This document shows, piece after piece, positions 21,167-24,285 of a stretch of DNA of 24,285 bases (position 1 is its first letter; every line of letters starts with the position of its first letter). This DNA is from an uncultured Eubacteriales bacterium. GTDB taxonomy: Bacteria > Bacillota > Clostridia > UBA1381 > UBA9506. The stretch spans positions 1 to 24,285 of the forward strand of contig UQYH01000022.1 of NCBI GenBank assembly GCA_900545185.1, given 5' to 3'. The notes under the pieces were generated by a model. That model did not search any database. It saw only the letters and a list, made by a program, of their open reading frames with translations, and was not told where the DNA came from. Made by a program: the position numbers and the translations under genes.

Positions 21167-21706
21167 ATGCCCAGTGAAAAGATTTTAGAGCAGAAAAAGC
21201 AACAGGTCAGCGAGATGGTTGATAAGTTCCAGCGTGCCGCTTCCGGTGTGTTGGTAGACTATCGCGGTTTAACCGTTGAGGAGGATACAAAGCTGCGTGC
21301 AGAGCTGCGTCAGGCAGAGGTTGAATATGCAGTTGTAAAAAATACCTTAACACGTTTTGCAGCCGATGAGGTTGGCTTTAACGAATTTGACCCCATCTTG
21401 AACGGCCCCACTGCTTTGGCTTTGAGCTTTTCTGACGTTGTTGCACCTGCCAAAATTTTGGTAGAGTACAGCAAAAAGAATGAAAAGCTGGAAATTAAAG
21501 GTGGTTTTATTGAAGGTAAGGTTGTTTCGATTGACGAAATCAACGCTTTGGCTTCTCTGCCGTCTAAGGATGTCCTGGTAGCTAAGCTGCTTGGCTCCAT
21601 GAAGTCGCCGATTCAGGGCTTTGCAAATGTTCTGAACGGTAACCTGTCCGGTTTGGCTCGTGTTTTGCAGGCAATTGCAGACAAAAAAGCTGCCGCAGGT
21701 GAATAA
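21167..21706 (+). CDS. rplJ: 50S ribosomal protein L10
   Basis: L10 anchors the L7/L12 stalk dimers to the ribosome. The 179-aa protein has the N-terminal RNA-binding domain (KKQQVSEMVDKF, ASGVLVDYRGLTVEED, YAVVKNTLTRFAA) and the C-terminal helix that holds L7/L12 dimers (SGLARVLQAIADKKAA). ATG 21167 lies 6 nt after GAGGTG (21155-21160); GTG 21158 overlaps that site. It is controlled by the L10 leader and attenuator upstream. Confidence 0.96.
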   Translation: MPSEKILEQKKQQVSEMVDKFQRAASGVLVDYRGLTVEEDTKLRAELRQAEVEYAVVKNTLTRFAADEVGFNEFDPILNGPTALALSFSDVVAPAKILVEYSKKNEKLEIKGGFIEGKVVSIDEINALASLPSKDVLVAKLLGSMKSPIQGFANVLNGNLSGLARVLQAIADKKAAAGE

Positions 21707-21753
21707 GTAACAAATTTAATTTAAAAATTATTATTTTAACGGAGGGTATAACA

Positions 21754-22134
21754 ATGAGTGAAAATGCACAGAAAATATTAGACATGGTAAAAGAACTGAC
21801 CGTTTTGGAACTGTCCGAACTGGTTAAGGAAATGGAAGAAGTATTCGGCGTTAGCGCTGCTGCTCCCGTAGCTGTTGCTGCTGCCGGCGCTGCTGCTCCT
21901 GCTGCCGCTGCTGCTGAAGAAAAGACCGAGTTCGATGTTGAACTGACTGAAGCCGGCGCTGAAAAGATCAAGGTTATTAAGGTTGTTCGTGAGATCACCG
22001 GCTTGGGTCTGAAGGAAGCTAAGGAAGCTGTAGACGGCGCTCCGAAGGTACTGAAGGAAGGTATCGGCAAGGACGATGCTGAAGCTATCAAAGCTAAGCT
22101 GGAAGAAGTTGGCGCAAAGGTAACTTTGAAGTAA
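21754..22134 (+). CDS. rplL: 50S ribosomal protein L7/L12
   Basis: L7/L12 is the multicopy stalk protein that recruits translation factor GTPases. The 126-aa protein has the dimerisation domain (KILDMVKELTVLELSELVK), an Ala-rich hinge (about residues 35-55) and the C-terminal domain (EKIKVIKVVREITGLGLKEAKEAVDGAP). The GGAGGG ribosome site follows a very A/T-rich 47-nt gap after rplJ, which fits the high translation needed for several copies per ribosome. GCT-rich Ala codons suggest high expression. A strong terminator follows; rpoB is not downstream. Confidence 0.97.
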   Translation: MSENAQKILDMVKELTVLELSELVKEMEEVFGVSAAAPVAVAAAGAAAPAAAAAEEKTEFDVELTEAGAEKIKVIKVVREITGLGLKEAKEAVDGAPKVLKEGIGKDDAEAIKAKLEEVGAKVTLK

Positions 22135-22160
22135 TTAGCATTTTTTGCAATTCGCTTGTT

Positions 22161-22196
22161 AAATCCGAAGATTCAATCGAATCTTCGGATTTTTTT
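22161..22196 (+). terminator. Terminator of rplJ-rplL
   Basis: A perfect 14-bp stem (AAATCCGAAGATTC / its complement; 22161-22174 and 22179-22192) with an AATC loop is followed by a T-run. It lies 26 nt after the rplL stop. Confidence 0.94.
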
Positions 22197-22242
22197 ATGT
22201 TCGAACGCATTGCTTGTTGATAGAATAGGATTCTTTGTATAT

Positions 22243-22288
22243 AAAAGCCCCCAAAGCGCAAGCCAATAACTTGGCCGGACTTTGGGGG
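22243..22288 (-). terminator. Terminator of the oxidoreductase-ThuA operon
   Basis: On the minus strand, CCCCCAAAG (22280-22288) and CTTTGGGGG (22248-22256) form a 9-bp outer stem. It contains an inner GCCAA/TTGGC hairpin (22262-22275) and ends in a C-TTTT tail (22243-22247). It lies 63 nt beyond the ThuA-like stop and faces the rplL terminator, so the convergent transcripts are insulated from each other. Confidence 0.8.
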
Positions 22289-22350
22289 TGAGAGTTTAGT
22301 TATATCAAACGATATGTGCAAGTAACTTGATGCGTTTAATTTACCATCCG

Positions 22351-23067
22351 TTATTCATTTCCTTCCAGCGCGCGGAAGCCGGGGCAGGTAATTTCAATAT
22401 TTTTTTGCAGCGGACAAGCCCAGCGCACGGCGTTTTTGATAATTCGTTGTACAATTTCATTGCGGAAGGATTCGTTTGTTTCGTGTCCCGGCTGAAAATA
22501 AAAGATTTTGCCGTTGCCGCGCACAAAGGTACAGCCGCTTCTGAAAACCTCTCCGCCGTTAAACCAGCCCATAAAAATGACCTCCTGCGGTTCGGGAATA
22601 CCAAACGGTTCGCCGTACATTTCTTCGGGATCCAGTACAAACGTATCGGGCACACCGGCAGCAATGGGATGATTAGGCTTGATTGTCCATACGCGCTCAC
22701 GGGCTCCTTCGCGCCATTTTAAGTTACAGGGCGTGCCCATTAAGCGTGTGAACGGCTTGGAAAAATGTGCAGAGTGCAGCGCAATAAAGCCCATTCCCTG
22801 CAAAACATGCCGCTGTACGCGTTCCGCCACCTCGTCCGGCACGCGATCGTGCCCTATGTGCGCCCACCAAATTAAAACATCGGTTTCGTCCAAAAGTGCG
22901 TTGGTCAAGCCACATTCTTCATCGTCTAGTGTTGCGGTCACAACCTCCATATCGTCCTCTGCCTGCAAAAAAGAGGCGATGTAGCCGTGCAGACCGCCGG
23001 GGTACAGTTCTGTTACCTCCGGGATTTCTTTTTCGTGTATGTTTTCGTTCCAAACAACAACTTTCAT
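22351..23067 (-). CDS. ThuA-like domain protein
   Basis: This 238-aa protein of the ThuA (trehalose utilisation) family has a class I glutamine-amidotransferase-like fold. Visible stretches are VVVWNENIHE at the N-terminus, DVLIWWAHIGHD, GMGFIALHSAHFSKPF and FYFQPGHETN near the C-terminus. ThuA proteins act in catabolism of disaccharides, probably on keto-sugar intermediates made by oxidoreductases. ATG 23067 lies 8 nt after AGAGGT; TTG 23073 in frame is less likely. It is the second gene after a Gfo/Idh/MocA oxidoreductase (17-nt gap), a frequent pairing. No transporter or regulator lies in the window, so the sugar is unknown. Confidence 0.88.
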   Translation of the reverse strand: MKVVVWNENIHEKEIPEVTELYPGGLHGYIASFLQAEDDMEVVTATLDDEECGLTNALLDETDVLIWWAHIGHDRVPDEVAERVQRHVLQGMGFIALHSAHFSKPFTRLMGTPCNLKWREGARERVWTIKPNHPIAAGVPDTFVLDPEEMYGEPFGIPEPQEVIFMGWFNGGEVFRSGCTFVRGNGKIFYFQPGHETNESFRNEIVQRIIKNAVRWACPLQKNIEITCPGFRALEGNE

Positions 23068-23084
23068 CCTCAAATACCTCTTTT

Positions 23085-24167
23085 CTACAGCAAAACTTCG
23101 CGGCCGGTTTCAGCCGATTTGTAAATGGCCTCTAAAATTTTAATCATATTCACGCCTTGAACCGGCTCAAAATCGGGCTTTGCGTTGTGCAGCAAAACAT
23201 CGGCAAAATGGCGCAGATTTGCTTCATGATGCGATGTGCATTTGCTGTCATCGGCGGTAACGGGTTCTAAGTCCACACAATGGCCGTATTCTTCGGTAAA
23301 GATTTTCACACGACCCGTATGGCTCGAAAACTCGGAACCGGCCTTGGTGCCGCGCAGCTCTACAAAGCTCTTTTCGCTGCCGATGTTGGATGCCCACGAA
23401 AATTCAATTTGCAGGCAGGCACCGTTATCGAACTTGATAAAGCCCATGGCTAAATCCTCAACGTCAAAGATGCCGTCCGCCTTGGCTTCGCCAAAGGAGG
23501 CATGCTCCGAGTCGGAGGAAGCGTTATTATCGGCAAATTTGGCGTAGGTGCAGCCCGAAACCGCAACCGGCGTGGGATTGCCCATCAGCCAAATGGCAAG
23601 GTCAATCATATGTACGCCCAAATCGATCAGCGGTCCGCCGCCGGACTGTGCCTTGGTTGTAAACCAGCCGCCCTTGCCGGGAATACCGCGGCGACGAATC
23701 CAACCGCAGCGACCGCAGTAAATGTCACCCATTTTGCCGTCGGCAATGTATTGCTTTAAGTATTTGGCAGTGGCGCGATACCGATTGTTGCGCATAACCA
23801 TTAAATGCTTGCCGGAGGCTTCGGCAGCTGCCTTCATTTTTTCGGCCTCGGTGACTGAAACGGCATCCGGCTTTTCGCAAAATACATGCAAGCCGTGGTT
23901 CAGCGCCTCTACCGCAATGATGGAATGCAGATAGTTCGGTGTGCAAATATCAACATAATCCAAGCCACTGACGGCGAGCAGCTCTTTATAATCTGTAAAG
24001 GCAGGTACATCGGGCATGTTAAATTCTTTTTTAAAGGATTCAATTTTTTCGGGCAAAATATCGCAAATGGCAGCAATTTCAACGTTATCCATGTGCAGAT
24101 AACCGCCCATGTGCGCGTATCGGCAAATGTTACCCAGACCAATCAGACCGACTTTTAACTTTTTCAT
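23085..24167 (-). CDS. Gfo/Idh/MocA family oxidoreductase
   Basis: This 360-aa NAD(P)-dependent sugar oxidoreductase begins with VGLIGLGNICRYAHMGGY (nucleotide-binding loop) and has the canonical VFCEKPDAVSV motif that places the catalytic Lys. GGGPLIDLGVHMIDLAIWLMG in the substrate domain carries the conserved Asp and His. ATG 24167 is chosen; GAGGTG lies about 10 nt upstream. It is the first gene of an operon with the ThuA-like gene, suggesting oxidation of a sugar or sugar derivative followed by processing. It belongs to a different subgroup from the GH109-like protein at the other end of the window and keeps the EKP motif that the other lacks. Confidence 0.92.
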   Translation of the reverse strand: MKKLKVGLIGLGNICRYAHMGGYLHMDNVEIAAICDILPEKIESFKKEFNMPDVPAFTDYKELLAVSGLDYVDICTPNYLHSIIAVEALNHGLHVFCEKPDAVSVTEAEKMKAAAEASGKHLMVMRNNRYRATAKYLKQYIADGKMGDIYCGRCGWIRRRGIPGKGGWFTTKAQSGGGPLIDLGVHMIDLAIWLMGNPTPVAVSGCTYAKFADNNASSDSEHASFGEAKADGIFDVEDLAMGFIKFDNGACLQIEFSWASNIGSEKSFVELRGTKAGSEFSSHTGRVKIFTEEYGHCVDLEPVTADDSKCTSHHEANLRHFADVLLHNAKPDFEPVQGVNMIKILEAIYKSAETGREVLL

Positions 24168-24206
24168 TTTCGTAAAGCACCTCACAATTTTAATTTTTTC
24201 AACTCA

Positions 24207-24235
24207 AGTATAGCATATATGGCGGTGGTGTGATA
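24207..24235 (-). promoter_or_regulatory. Candidate promoter of the oxidoreductase-ThuA operon
   Basis: On the minus strand, TATACT (24207-24212) is a good -10 about 40 nt before the start codon. The hexamer 17 nt upstream (TATCAC, 24230-24235) is a poor -35, which suggests that an activator may be needed. Confidence 0.4.
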
Positions 24236-24239
24236 TAAT
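24231..24239 (+). promoter_or_regulatory. Candidate extended -10 facing the right edge
   Basis: TGATATAAT is a perfect TATAAT with a TGN extension on the plus strand. It would drive a gene beyond the window, divergent from the oxidoreductase operon. No good -35 is visible 17 nt upstream, and no gene start is seen before the window ends. Confidence 0.3.
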
Positions 24240-24285
24240 ATATTTAATCAAAAGTATCGAAAATTTATGATTTTGCGGCAGAGGG

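Noticed and set aside
22679..22984. 101-aa plus-strand frame opposite the ThuA-like gene
   Set aside because: It is a Ser/Cys-rich antisense shadow of a confidently identified gene, with no ribosome site.
1..24285. CRISPR arrays, insertion sequences, prophage, tRNA or rRNA genes
   Set aside because: I saw no repeat-spacer pattern, transposase, integrase, phage protein or cloverleaf; gene content is core metabolism, sporulation and translation.

Overview
The window looks like chromosomal DNA of a spore-forming-lineage Clostridia, probably an Oscillospirales-type gut anaerobe. The evidence is the endosporulation genes yqfC, yqfD, ylbJ and yunB, the Clostridia-style glycogen cluster with paired glgC/glgD, and a Gram-positive order of ribosomal-protein genes with RNA leaders. 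Base composition is intermediate, with A/T-rich intergenic regions. I see no mobile element, CRISPR array, tRNA or rRNA. The genus-level assignment is inference.

Layout. (1) 1-1448: a GH109-like Gfo/Idh/MocA oxidoreductase behind a promoter overlapped by two perfect palindromes, ended by a bidirectional terminator. (2) 1452-4147: sporulation genes yqfC-yqfD (minus), divergent from ylbJ (plus). (3) 4183-14491: a glycogen operon, glgB-glgC-glgD-glgA-glgP plus a cytoplasmic GH13 alpha-glycosidase. It has a strong promoter and a structured, unidentified 5' leader. It encodes ADP-glucose synthesis, chain elongation, branching, phosphorolysis and hydrolytic trimming. (4) 14548-15297: sporulation gene yunB behind a SigE-like -10. 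(5) 15325-17386: a GNAT gene (minus), divergent from an HD-domain gene followed by a CmpB-type membrane protein (plus). A long inverted repeat separates these from a TIM-barrel sugar-isomerase-like gene (17387-18139, minus). (6) 18441-22134: the translation/transcription block rpmG-secE-nusG-rplK-rplA, then rplJ-rplL with its own promoter, L10 leader and attenuator. (7) 22243-24167: a minus-strand operon of a second Gfo/Idh/MocA oxidoreductase and a ThuA-like protein.

The most interesting signals are non-coding: (a) two copies of a 23S-rRNA-like L1-binding motif, one before rplK and one before rplA; (b) a compact structured leader with a repeated 10-mer and mutually exclusive helices upstream of the glycogen operon; (c) a perfect 12-bp terminator-like hairpin inside the 5' end of the GH13 coding sequence; (d) palindromic operator candidates overlapping two promoters; (e) a nusG gene whose only good Shine-Dalgarno is about 30 nt upstream, with a foldable hairpin in between. 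rpoB does not follow rplL, and no tRNA-Trp lies beside secE.

All start sites were re-chosen from ribosome-binding sites. Several genes use GTG or TTG.
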